Made by a program: the position numbers and the translations under genes. Below the pieces are notes generated by a model that was not told the DNA's origin, ran no database searches, and was given only the letters and a program-made list of their open reading frames with translations. A DNA stretch of 64,000 nucleotides from Apostichopus japonicus (lineage: Eukaryota; Echinodermata; Holothuroidea; Aspidochirotida; Stichopodidae). The stretch's first letter is position 1, and each line of letters opens with the position of its first letter. Below, piece by piece: positions 50,486 to 60,799 of the stretch. The stretch is taken from positions 27,233,168-27,297,167 of the forward strand of contig NC_092569.1 of NCBI RefSeq assembly GCF_037975245.1. The letters run 5' to 3'.

Positions 50486-52672
50486 TCAGGCATATTTATT
50501 ACTGATCTTAGCGATCACCTACCGATTTTTCTCAAAGTACCAACCAGGAGATATAAACAGAACCACTTTGTGAATGTTCGCAATTATAGCACCAACAATA
50601 TTAGACGCTTTATCGCAGAGATCCAGGACAAATTATGGGACGATATCCTGAGAGAAAATGACACTAATACTGCATATAATATATTTTATGACTGTATAAA
50701 CACAACATATAGTAACTGTTTTCCATACCTCAATATCAAAACTAAAAATCGCAAAAAGAAACATCCTTGGATCACAAAAGGTATTTTGACTTCTATTAAA
50801 AAGAAAAATAGGCTTTTCAAAAATTACATTCAAAATCCAACGCCTATTAATAAGATGACTTATACAACTTACCGTAACAAGCTTAATCACATTATTAGAT
50901 TCTCCAAAAGATTACATTTCAACAATAAATTTTACGATACTAGAAATAACCCGAGGGGCACCTGGAATACTATAAATGAAATTCTTCATAATGACCGTAA
51001 GCAATCAACGTATCCTGCTGCCTTCAGACACGGGGATCGCGATATTAACAATGAAAATGATATCGCGAATACCTTCAATGACTTTTTTGTCAACCTTGGC
51101 CCATCATTAGCTAATAAGATCAACTATAAAGGATCACATAACGACTTTATGAGTGACAATATAAACAGTCACTCTATTTTTACCTATCCTGTGTATGAGG
51201 AAGAACTTAAAAAAATCGCTATTTCATGTCTAAAACCCAATAAAGCAGCAGGATATGATGATTTCAAGCCCGGAATTATTAAGCATATTATCCCTTTTAT
51301 TACAAAACCACTGGCCCATATATGCAATTTGTCTTTTCAAACTGGCACGTTTCCAGATAAATTAAAAGTTTCAAAAGTTATACCGGTGTATAAAAAGGGT
51401 GATAAAATTATTGAAAGGCTTATGTTTAATCGTATTTTTAATTTTCTTAACAAGCATGATATTCTATGTAATCAGCAGTATGGTTTTAGAGCAGATCACT
51501 CTACTGAACTTGCATTGGCAGATGCTATTGACAAACTATCCAGCAGCTTAGATAACAATAAAACTTGCATTGGTGTATTTCTAGACCTTTCAAAGGCTTT
51601 CGACACTATTGATCATGTGATCTTAATGAGTAAATTGCACCACTACGGTATTAGAGGAACAACACTGAATTGGATAGACAGTTATATTACAAATCGTTAT
51701 CAATATACCTCTTACAAAAGCTCTACTTCTCGTATTGCAGAAATTCAATGCGGTGTCCCACAGGGTTCAATTTTAGGCCCATTGCTGTTCATTTTATATG
51801 TCAATGACATCTGCCAAATTTCTAAATTTGCAAACATTACATTATTTGCTGATGATACAAGTATTTTCTTCGATTCAGATATAAATGCAAATTCATTCCA
51901 TATTCAAATTTCTAATGAACTAAGTAAATTTAATAACTGGTTTTCTGCCAATAAACTATCACTTAATATTGGCAAAACTAATTATATTGCGTTTAATACT
52001 TCCAGAAATTTTAGCTGGGATAAAGATATCACCATGGGTGGTATAATTCTAAAACAAGTTTATACTACTAAGTTTTTAGGTGTATATATTGATAATAAGC
52101 TTTCGTGGCATGAGCACATTTCTACAGTATGCAGGAAAGTAGCGAAAAGCGTTGGGATTTTATCAAAGTTGAAATTTCTCCTACCAGAGCGCATATTAAA
52201 GACTCTCTACCAAACTTTGGTCGTTCCACACATCTCATATTGTTCAATTATCTGGTCTGGCACGCCAGAAACCAATCTTCATCCTCTTATTATTCTCCAA
52301 AAGAAAGCCATGCGCCACATTTCACGTGTTGCACCTCGTGAACACACAAATCAACTTTTCAAGAATCTCAACTTATTAAAAGTTACCGACATTTTTCGTG
52401 TAAATCTTGCCACGTTTGCTTATAAGGCATGGAATGGTTTATTGCCAAACACATTTCATGATTTTTTAACTAGTAACAGTGTGATACATCACCACTACAC
52501 ACGGAATGCTGATAATGCACATTACTTTTCTTATAAAACATCAATTGGGAGGCTTCGTCTTAGAAATCGTGCAATAAAGACATGGAATTCCATAACAGAG
52601 AGCTTCAAAACCAAAGTATCCAGTAAAATATTCAAAAAGCATCTGACCAAAGACGTTATATCCAGTTATTAA
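50468..52672 (+). CDS. CR1/Jockey-like EN-RT polyprotein, 5'-truncated
   Basis: Endonuclease-reverse transcriptase of a LINE. The frame is open from 50468 to TAA at 52670-52672; its true start is lost, and the GTG at 50570 is only a convenient reference. Before it lies the end of the apurinic endonuclease with the SDH catalytic motif (SDHLPIF, about 50504-50530). Counting from 50570: HPWITKGI at 65-72, first catalytic Asp in FLDLSKAFD (D339), GVPQGSILGP at 395-404, FADD at 426-429, then thumb and C-terminal region ending in a basic tail (FKKHLTKD). The D, DD triad is intact. One oddity: KKGDK (275-279) runs directly into IIERLMFNRI, where relatives have about 17-20 residues including an NYRPISLL-like motif. 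This looks like an in-frame internal deletion, so the enzyme is probably inactive. No stop codon interrupts the rest. Confidence 0.9.
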   Translation: MNFNIYSGIFITDLSDHLPIFLKVPTRRYKQNHFVNVRNYSTNNIRRFIAEIQDKLWDDILRENDTNTAYNIFYDCINTTYSNCFPYLNIKTKNRKKKHPWITKGILTSIKKKNRLFKNYIQNPTPINKMTYTTYRNKLNHIIRFSKRLHFNNKFYDTRNNPRGTWNTINEILHNDRKQSTYPAAFRHGDRDINNENDIANTFNDFFVNLGPSLANKINYKGSHNDFMSDNINSHSIFTYPVYEEELKKIAISCLKPNKAAGYDDFKPGIIKHIIPFITKPLAHICNLSFQTGTFPDKLKVSKVIPVYKKGDKIIERLMFNRIFNFLNKHDILCNQQYGFRADHSTELALADAIDKLSSSLDNNKTCIGVFLDLSKAFDTIDHVILMSKLHHYGIRGTTLNWIDSYITNRYQYTSYKSSTSRIAEIQCGVPQGSILGPLLFILYVNDICQISKFANITLFADDTSIFFDSDINANSFHIQISNELSKFNNWFSANKLSLNIGKTNYIAFNTSRNFSWDKDITMGGIILKQVYTTKFLGVYIDNKLSWHEHISTVCRKVAKSVGILSKLKFLLPERILKTLYQTLVVPHISYCSIIWSGTPETNLHPLIILQKKAMRHISRVAPREHTNQLFKNLNLLKVTDIFRVNLATFAYKAWNGLLPNTFHDFLTSNSVIHHHYTRNADNAHYFSYKTSIGRLRLRNRAIKTWNSITESFKTKVSSKIFKKHLTKDVISSY

Positions 52673-52872
52673 TAAGTCATACATTCATTTGCAAATTATT
52701 ATCGTAAATATTATCACCATATATAGTATTCATTGATTGTCGAATTATTCTATTTTGTATTGTTATGTAAATACTTTTCTTCTTTCCTTTATACAGGGAG
52801 TCTTCTACTTTGTTAAGCTGTTGTACGCTTTTTGGAAGACTTCCTTCACACTGTAAATTTACGCGTGAAAAA
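52673..52872 (+). other. 3' UTR of the inner LINE
   Basis: About 200 bp between the stop and the tail, AT-rich and non-coding. GGAAGACTTCC near 52834 is a short interrupted palindrome that could form only a small hairpin. Nothing else is recognisable. Confidence 0.6.
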
Positions 52873-52901
52873 CAAATAAATAAATCAAATCAAATCAAAT
52901 C
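52873..52901 (+). repeat. (AAAT)n/(AAATC)n microsatellite tail of the inner LINE
   Basis: Three AAAT-type units followed by CAAAT units up to the target duplication. A tail of short tandem units in place of poly(A) is a hallmark of CR1/L2-like and some other Jockey-superfamily LINEs, and is believed to come from slippage of the reverse transcriptase at the start of copying. Confidence 0.85.
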
Positions 52902-52907
52902 AAATTT
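52902..52907. repeat. Short target-site duplication of the inner LINE, right copy
   Basis: AAATTT directly after the last full CAAATC unit of the tail, followed by TATCG, which continues the host LINE coding sequence on the minus strand. Confidence 0.7.
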
Positions 52908-53054
52908 TATCGTTGCCTCTTTAATTCTTTTTTTGAGGCCGTCGTACCATGATAAGAAATTATTTTCAAAATCCTCGTGGAGTTTTGCTTCTCCAAGTAA
53001 TTCACGAATTGATGTAAGGTAGTCATCATCATAAAGCAGGGAATTGTTAAAAAT
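52902..53054 (-). pseudogene. L1/Tx1-like ORF2, upstream fragment beyond the nested LINE
   Basis: 51 codons open on the minus strand, beginning at NNSLLYDDDYL, the stretch that follows the endonuclease in L1/Tx1 ORF2, and ending in WYDGLKKRIKEATIK, the conserved linker before the reverse transcriptase. Its frame is the same as that of 47500-50451: if the inner LINE and one copy of its 6-bp target duplication are disregarded, the frame continues without a shift. This shows that the two pieces are one interrupted gene. The 5' truncation at 53055 removes everything upstream. Confidence 0.88.
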
Positions 53055-53055
53055 T

Positions 53056-53069
53056 GTGCGCCAAGCCAT
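53056..53069. repeat. Target-site duplication, right copy (14 bp)
   Basis: Exact repeat of 47211-47224 at the truncated 5' end of the LINE. In the uninterrupted monomer these bases are followed by CGCGCC, as they are here. Target-primed reverse transcription therefore inserted the element into one pre-existing monomer. Confidence 0.95.
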
Positions 53070-53826
53070 CGCGCCACTGTATGGACTGAGATATTAGGTC
53101 GATTAAATAATAGTTACACCTCCCCGTGTAGGCACGAGCTGTAAAAGATCGGCAAGAGACGTCACCGGGGTTCGAACCACGGATGCAAAAGAGAGTCTCG
53201 ATCATCAGCTCGTACAGTGCGCCAAGCCATCGCGCCACTGTATGGACTGAGATATTAGGTCGATTAACTAATACTTACACCTCCCCGTGTAGGCACGAGC
53301 TGTAAAAGATCGGCAAGAGACGTCACCGGGGTTCGAACCACGGATGCAAAAGAGAGTCTCGATCATCAGCTCGTACAGTGCGCCAAGCCATCGCGCCACT
53401 GTATGGACTGAGATATTAGGTCGATTAACTAATACTTACACCTCCCCGTGTAGGCACGAGCTGTAAAAGATCGGCAAGAGACGTCACCGGGGTTCGAACC
53501 ACGGATGCAAAAGAGAGTCTCGATCATCAGCTCGTACAGTGCGCCAAGCCATCGCGCCACTGTATGGACTGAGATATTAGGTCGATTAACTAATACTTAC
53601 ACCTCCCCGTGTAGGCACGAGCTGTAAAAGATCGGCAAGAGACGTCACCGGGGTTCGAACCACGGATGCAAAAGAGAGTCTTGATCATCAGCTCGTACAG
53701 TGCGCCAAGCCATCGCGCCACTGTATGGACTGAGATATTAGGTCGATTAACTAATACTTACACCTCCCCGTGTAGGCACGAGCTGTAAAAGAACGGCAAG
53801 AGACGTCACCGGGGTTCGAACCACGG

Positions 53827-54440
53827 ATGCAAAAGAGAGTCTCGATCATCAGCTCGTACAGTGCGCCAAGCCATCGCGCCACTGTATGGACTGAGATATT
53901 AGGTCGATTAAATAATACTTACACCTCCCCGTGTATGCACGAGCTGTCGAAAAAAAAACGGCAAGAGACGTCACCGGGGTTCGAACCACGGATGCAAAAG
54001 AGAGTCTCGATCATCAGCTCGTACAGTGCGCCAAGCCATCGCGCCACTGTATGGACTGAGATATTAGGTCGATTAACTAATACTTACACCTCCCCGTGTA
54101 GGCACGAGCTGTAAAAGAACGGCAAGAGACGTCACCGGGGTTCGAACCACGGATGCAAAAGAGAGTCTCGATCATCAGATCGTACAGTGCGCCAAGCCAT
54201 CGCGCCACTGTATGGACTGAGATATTAGGTCGATTAAATAATACTTACACCTCCCCGTGTAGGCACGAGCTGTCGAAAAAAAAACGGCAAGAGACGTCAC
54301 CGGGGTTCGAACCACGGATGCAAAAGAGAGTCTCGATCATCAGATCGTACAGTGCGCCAAGCCATCGCGCCACTGTATGGACTGAGATATTAGGTCTATT
54401 AACTAATACTTACACCTCCCCGTGTAGGCACGAGCTGTAA
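53827..54440. repeat. Dimeric repeat of 326 bp, two copies
   Basis: Two tandem dimers (53827-54152 and 54153-54478, approximately), each with a CTGTCG plus long A-tract monomer (about 53945 and 54271). They differ by GTATGCACG/GTAGGCACG and by the CATCAGATCG variant, present only in the second. Confidence 0.8.
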
Positions 54441-54987
54441 AAGATCGGCAAGAGACGTCACCGGGGTTCGAACCACGGATGCAAAAGAGAGTCTCGATCA
54501 TCAGCTCGTACAGTGCGCCAAGCCATCGCGCCACTGAATGGACTGAGATATTAGGTCGATTAACTAATACTTACACCTCCCCGTGTAGGCACGAGCTGTA
54601 AAAGATCGGCAAGAGACGTCACCGGGGTTCGAACCACGGATGCAAAAGAGAGTCTCGATCATCAGCTCGTACAGTGCGCCAAGCCATCGCGCCACTGTAT
54701 GGACTGAGATATTAGGTCGAGTAACTAATACTTACACCTCCCCGTGTAGGCACGAGCTGTAAAAGATCGGCAAGAGACGTCACCGGGGTTCGAACCACGG
54801 ATGTAAAAGAGAGTCTCGATCATCAGCTCGTGAAGTGCGCCAAGCCATCGCGCCACTGTATGGACTGAGATATTAGGTCGATTAACTAATACTTACACCT
54901 CCCCGTGTAGGCACGAAATGTAAAAGATCGGCAAGAGACGTCACCGGGGTTCGAACCACGGATGCAAAAGAGAGTGTTGATCATCAG

Positions 54988-57681
54988 GCACGAGCTGTAA
55001 AAGAACGGCAAGAGACGTCACCGGGGTTCGAACCACGGATGCAATAGAGAGTCTCGATCATCAGCTCGTACAGTGCGCCAAGCCATCGCGCCACTGTATG
55101 GACTGAGATATTATGTCGATTAACTAATACTTACACCTCCCCGTGTAGGCACGAGCTGTAAAAGATCGGCAAGAGACGTCACCGGGGTTCGAACCACGGA
55201 AGCAAAACAGAGTCTCGATCAGTGCGCCAAGCCATCGCGCCACTGTATGGACTGAGATATTAGGTGGATTAACTAATACTTACACCTCCCCGTGTAGGCA
55301 CGAGCTGTAAAAGAACGGCAAGAGACGTCACCGGGGTTCGAACCACGGATGCAAAAGAGAGTCTCGATCATCAGCTCGTACAGTGCGCCAAGCCATCGCG
55401 CCACTGTATGGACTGAGATATTAGGTCGATTAACTAATACTTACACCTCCCCGTGTAGGCACGAGCTGTCCAAAAAAAAAACGGCAAGAGACGTCACCGA
55501 GGTTCGAACTACGGATGAAAAAAAGAGAGTCTCGATCATCAGCTCGTACAGTGCGCCAAGCCATCGCGCCACTGTATGGACTGAGATATTAGGTAGATTA
55601 ACTAATACTTACACCTCCCCGTGTAGGCACGAGCTGTAAAAGAACGGCAAGAGACGTCACCGGGGTTCGAACCACGGATGCAAAAGAGAGTCTCGATCAT
55701 CAGCTCGTACAGTGCGCCAAGCCATCGCGCCACTGTATGGACTGAGATATTAGGTCGATTAACTAATACTTACACCTCCCCGTGTAGGCACGAGCTGTAA
55801 AAGATCGGCAAGAGACGTCACCGGGATTCGAACCACGGATGCAAAAGAGAGTCTCGATCATCAGCTCGTACAGTGCGCCAAGCCATCGCGCCACTGTATG
55901 GACTGAGATATTAGGTCGATTAATTAATACTTACACCTCCCCGTGTAGGCACGAGCTGTAAAAGAACGGCAAGAGACGTCACCGGGGTTCGAACCACGGA
56001 TGCAAAAGAGAGTGTTGATCATCAGCTCGTACAGTGCGCCAAGCCATCGCGCCACTGTATGGTCTGAGATATTAGGTCGATTAACTAATACTTACACCTC
56101 CCCGTGTATGCACGAGCTGTAAAAGATCGGCAAGAGACGTCACCGGGGTTCGAACCACGGATGCAAAAGAGAGTCTCGATCAGTGCGCCTGCCATCACAC
56201 CACTGTATGGACTGAGATATTAGGTCGATTAACTAATACTTACACATCCCCGTGTAGGCACGAGCTGTAAAAGAACGGCAAGAGACGTCACCGGGGTTCG
56301 AACCACGGATGCAAAAGAGAGTCTCGATCATCAGGCACGAGCTGTAAAAGAACGGCAAGAGACGTCACCGGGGTTCGAACCACGGATGCAATAGAGAGTC
56401 TCGATCATCAGCTCGTACAGTGCGCCAAGCCATCGCGCCACTGTATGGACTGAGATATTATGTCGATTAACTAATACTTACACCTCCCCGTGTAGGCACG
56501 AGCTGTAAAAGATCGGCAAGAGACGTCACCGGGGTTCGAACCACGGAAGCAAAACAGAGTCTCGATCAGTGCGCCAAGCCATCGCGCCACTGTATGGACT
56601 GAGATATTAGGTGGATTAACTAATACTTACACCTCCCCGTGTAGGCACGAGCTGTAAAAGAACGGCAAGAGACGTCACCGGGGTTCGAACCACGGATGCA
56701 AAAGAGAGTCTCGATCATCAGCTCGTACAGTGCGCCAAGCCATCGCGCCACTGTATGGACTGAGATATTAGGTCGATTAACTAATACTTACACCTCCCCG
56801 TGTAGGCACGAGCTGTCCAAAAAAAAAACGGCAAGAGACGTCACCGAGGTTCGAACTACGGATGAAAAAAAGAGAGTCTCGATCATCAGCTCGTACAGTG
56901 CGCCAAGCCATCGCGCCACTGTATGGACTGAGATATTAGGTCGATTAACTAATACTTACACCTCCCCGTGTAGGCACGAGCTGTAAAAGAACGGCAAGAG
57001 ACGTCACCGGGGTTCGAACCACGGATGCAAAAGAGAGTCTCGATCATCAGCTCGTACAGTGCGCCAAGCCATCGCGCCACTGTATGGACTGAGATATTAG
57101 GTCGATTAACTAATACTTACACCTCCCCGTGTAGGCACGAGCTGTAAAAGATCGGCAAGAGACGTCACCGGGATTCGAACCACGGATGCAAAAGAGAGTC
57201 TCGATCATCAGCTCGTACAGTGCGCCAAGCCATCGCGCCACTGTATGGACTGAGATATTAGGTCGATTAATTAATACTTACACCTCCCCGTGTAGGCACG
57301 AGCTGTAAAAGAACGGCAAGAGACGTCACCGGGGTTCGAACCACGGATGCAAAAGAGAGTGTTGATCATCAGCTCGTACAGTGCGCCAAGCCATCGCGCC
57401 ACTGTATGGTCTGAGATATTAGGTCGATTAACTAATACTTACACCTCCCCGTGTATGCACGAGCTGTAAAAGATCGGCAAGAGACGTCACCGGGGTTCGA
57501 ACCACGGATGCAAAAGAGAGTCTCGATCAGTGCGCCTGCCATCACACCACTGTATGGACTGAGATATTAGGTCGATTAACTAATACTTACACATCCCCGT
57601 GTAGGCACGAGCTGTAAAAGAACGGCAAGAGACGTCACCGGGGTTCGAACCACGGATGCAAAAGAGAGTCTCGATCATCAG
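54988..57681. repeat. Higher-order repeat, two copies of 1347 bp
   Basis: Two tandem copies (54988-56334 and 56335-57681). Each starts with GCACGAGCTG fused directly to the preceding ATCATCAG, which leaves a strongly shortened monomer at the join. Shared markers: GCAATAGAGAG (about 55042 and 56389), CACGGAAGCAAAACAG (about 55195 and 56542), the GTCC long A-tract followed by GAACTACGGATGAAAAAAAG (about 55507 and 56854), ACCGGGATTCG (about 55822 and 57169), CACTGTATGGTCTGAG (about 56053 and 57400). The abnormal join marks the exact exchange point. Confidence 0.92.
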
Positions 57682-57989
57682 CTCGTACAGTGCGCCAAGC
57701 CATCGCGCCACTGTATGGACTGAGATATTAGGTCGATTAACTAATACTTACACCTCCCCGTGTAGGCACGAGCTGTAAAAGATCGGCAAGAGACGTCACC
57801 GGGGTTCGAACCACTGATGCAAAAGAGAGTCTCGATCATCAGCTCGTACAGTGCGCCAAGCCATCGCGCCACTGTATGGACTGAGATATTAGGTCGATTA
57901 ACTAATACTTACACCTCCCCGTGTAGGCACGAGCTGTAAAAGAACGGCAAGAGACGTCACCGGGGTTCGAACCACGGATGCAAAACAGA

Positions 57990-58590
57990 GTCTCGATCAG
58001 TGCGCCTGCCATCACACCACTGTATGGTCTGAGATATTAGGTCGATTAACTAATACTTACACCTCCCCGTGTAGGCACGAGCTGTAAAAGAACGGCAAGA
58101 GACGTCACCGGGGTTCGAACCACGGATGCAAAAGAGAGTGTTGATCATCAGCTCGTACAGTGCGCCAAGCCATCGCGCCACTGTATGGACTGAGATATTA
58201 GGTCGATTAACTAATACTTACACCTCCCCGTGTATGCACGAGCTGTAAAAGATCGGCAAGAGACGTCACCGGGGTTCGAACCACGGATGCAAAAGAGAGT
58301 CTCGATCATCAGCTCGTACAGTGCGCCAAGCCATCGCGCCACTGTATGGACTGAGATATTAGGTCGATTAACTAATACTTACACCTCCCCGTGTAGGCAC
58401 GAGCTGTAAAAGATCGGCAAGAGACGTCACCGGGGTTCGAACCACGGATGCAAAAGAGAGTCTCGATCATCAGCTCGTACAGTGCGCCAAGCCATCGCGA
58501 AACTGTATGGACTGAGATATTAGGTCGATTAATTAATACTTACACATCCCCGTGTATGCACGAGCTGTAAAGTAACGGCAAGAGACGTCA
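57990..58590. repeat. Satellite segment matched at about 62.0-63.6 kb
   Basis: The marker pair TGCCATCACACCACTGTATG with GGTCTGAG occurs near 58007 and 63122, about 5.1 kb apart. CTGTAAAGTAACGG, a rare A-tract variant, occurs near 58564 and 63520. The spacings differ by about one monomer, so the segments are related but have gained or lost units. This suggests a further long-range duplication in the right arm that the window edge cuts off. Confidence 0.55.
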
Positions 58591-60799
58591 CCGGGGTTCG
58601 AACCACGGATGCAAAAGAGAGTCTCGATCATCAGCTCGTACAGTGCGCCAAGCCATCGCGCCACTGTATGGACTGAGATATTAGGTCGATTAACTAATAC
58701 TTACACCTCCCCGTGTATGCACGAGCTGTAAAAGATCGGCAAGAGACGTCACCGGGGTTCGAACCACGGATGCAAAAGAGAGTCTCGATCAGTGCGCCTG
58801 CCATCACACCACTGTATGGACTGAGATATTAGGTCGATTAACTAATACTTACACCTCCCCGTGTAGGCACGAGCTGTAAAAGAACGGCAAGAGACGTCAC
58901 CGGGGTTCGAACCACGGATGCAAAAGAGAGTCTCGATCATCAGCTCGTACAGTGCGCCAAGCCATCGCGCCACTGTATGGACTGAGATATTAGGTCGATT
59001 AACTAATACTTACACCTCCCCGTGTATGCACGAGCTGTAAAAGAACGGCAAGAGACGTCACCGGGGTTCGAACCACGGATGCAAAAGAGAGTCTCGATCA
59101 GCAGCTCGTACAGTGCGCCAAGCCATCGCGCCACTGTATTGTCTGAGATATTAGGTCGATTAACTAATACTTACACCTCCCCGTGTAGGCACGAGCTGTA
59201 AAAGATCGGCAAGATACGTCACCGGGGTTCGAACCACGGATGCAAAAGAGAGTCTCGATCATCAGCTCGTACAGTGCGCCAAGCCATCGCGCCACTGTAT
59301 GGACTGAGATATTAGGTCGATTAACTAATACTTACACCTCCCCGTGTCAGCACGAGCTGTAAAAGAACGGCAAGAGACGTCACCGGGGTTCGAACCACGG
59401 ATGCAAAACAGAGTCTCGATCAGTGCGCCTGCCATCACACCACTGTATGGACTGAGATATTAGGTCGATTAACTAATACTTACACCTCCCCGTGTAGGCA
59501 CGAGCTGTAAAAGAACGGCAAGAGACGTCACCGGGGTTCGAACCACGGATGCAAAAGAGAGTCTCGATCATCAGCTCGTACAGTGCGCCAAGCCATCGCG
59601 CCACTGTATGGACTGAGATATTAGGTCGATTAACTAATACTTACACCTCCCCGTGTATGCACGAGCTGTAAAAGATCGGCAAGAGACGTCACCGGGGTTC
59701 GAACCACGGATGCAAAAGAGAGTCTCGATCAGCAGCTCGTACAGTGCGCCAAGCCATCGCGCCACTGTATGGACTGAGATATTAGGTCGATTAACTAATA
59801 CTTACACCTCCCCGTGTAGGCACGAGCTGTAAAAGATCGGCAAGAGACGTCACCGGGGTTCGAACCACGGATGCAAAAGAGAGTCTCGATCATCAGCTCG
59901 TACAGTGCGCCAAGCCATCGCGCCACTGTATAGACTGAGATATTAGGTCGATTAATTAATACTTACACCTCCCCGTGTATGCACGAGCTGTAAAAGAACG
60001 GCAAGAGACGTCACCGGGGTTCGAACCACGGATGCAAAAGAGAGTCTCGATCATCAGCTCGTACAGTGCGCCAAGCCATCGCGCCACTGTATGGACTGAG
60101 ATATTAGGTCGATTAACTAATACTTACACCTCCCCGTGTATGCACGAGCTGTAAAAGATCGGCAAGAGACGTCACCGGGGTTCGAACCACGGATGCAAAA
60201 GAGAGTCTCGATCAGTGCGCCTGCCATCACACCACTGTATGGACTGAGATATTAGGTCGATTAACTAATACTTACACATCCCCGTGTAGGCACGAGCTGT
60301 AAAAGAACGGCAAGAGACGTCACCGGGGTTCGAACCACGGATGCAAAAGAGAGTCTCGATCAGCAGCTCGTACAGTGCGCCAAGCCATCGCGCCACTGTA
60401 TTGTCTGAGATATTAGGTCGATTAACTAATACTTACACCTCCCCGTGTAGGCACGAGCTGTAAAAGATCGGCAAGATACGTCACCGGGGTTCGAACCACG
60501 GATGCAAAAGAGAGTCTCGATCATCAGCTCGTACAGTGCGCCAAGCCATCGCGCCACTGTATGGACTGAGATATTATGTCGATTAACTAATACTTACACC
60601 TCCCCGTGTAGGCACGAGGTGTAAAAGAACGGCAAGAGACGTCACCGGGGTTCGAACCACGGATGCAAAAGAGAGTCTCGATCATCAGCTCGTACAGTGC
60701 GCCAAGCCATCGCGCCACTGTATGGACTGAGATATTAGGTCGATTAACTAATACTTACACCTCCCCGTGTAGGCACGAGCTGTAAAAAAAAAACGGCAA

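Larger units (their letters stand above)
50452..52901 (+). mobile_element. CR1/L2/Jockey-like LINE nested in the L1/Tx1-like LINE
   Basis: About 2.45 kb, plus strand, opposite to its host element. It begins inside the endonuclease domain (the TDLSDHLPIF motif is kept, everything before it is lost), continues through a whole reverse transcriptase to a double TAA stop, and ends in a short 3' UTR and an (AAATC)n tail instead of poly(A). Microsatellite tails and a single EN-RT protein of this type are typical of the CR1/L2 and related Jockey-superfamily clades; the exact clade is not settled. Flanked by AAATTT. It interrupts the linker of the host LINE between the KEATIK and FSKRK codons. Confidence 0.9.
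47225..53055 (-). mobile_element. L1/Tx1-like LINE, 5'-truncated, split by a second LINE
   Basis: A non-LTR retrotransposon on the minus strand. Evidence is a poly(A) tail (poly-T on plus), an AATAAA signal, a 3' UTR, a reverse-transcriptase frame with L1/Tx1 motifs and a C-terminal CCHC knuckle, and a 14-bp target-site duplication. Its own sequence is 47225-50451 plus 52908-53055, about 3.4 kb. ORF1 and the whole apurinic endonuclease domain are missing: the 5' end falls at the NNSLL motif that normally directly follows the endonuclease, the usual result of incomplete reverse transcription. A CR1-like LINE (50452-52901) interrupts it. No stop or frameshift is seen in what remains, so the insertion looks fairly young, but it cannot move by itself. 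Confidence 0.93.

Noticed and set aside
50633-50890. Minus-strand open frame inside the inner LINE, and a plus-strand one at 52129-52341
   Set aside because: Both overlap the motif-bearing reverse transcriptase frame and have no features of their own.
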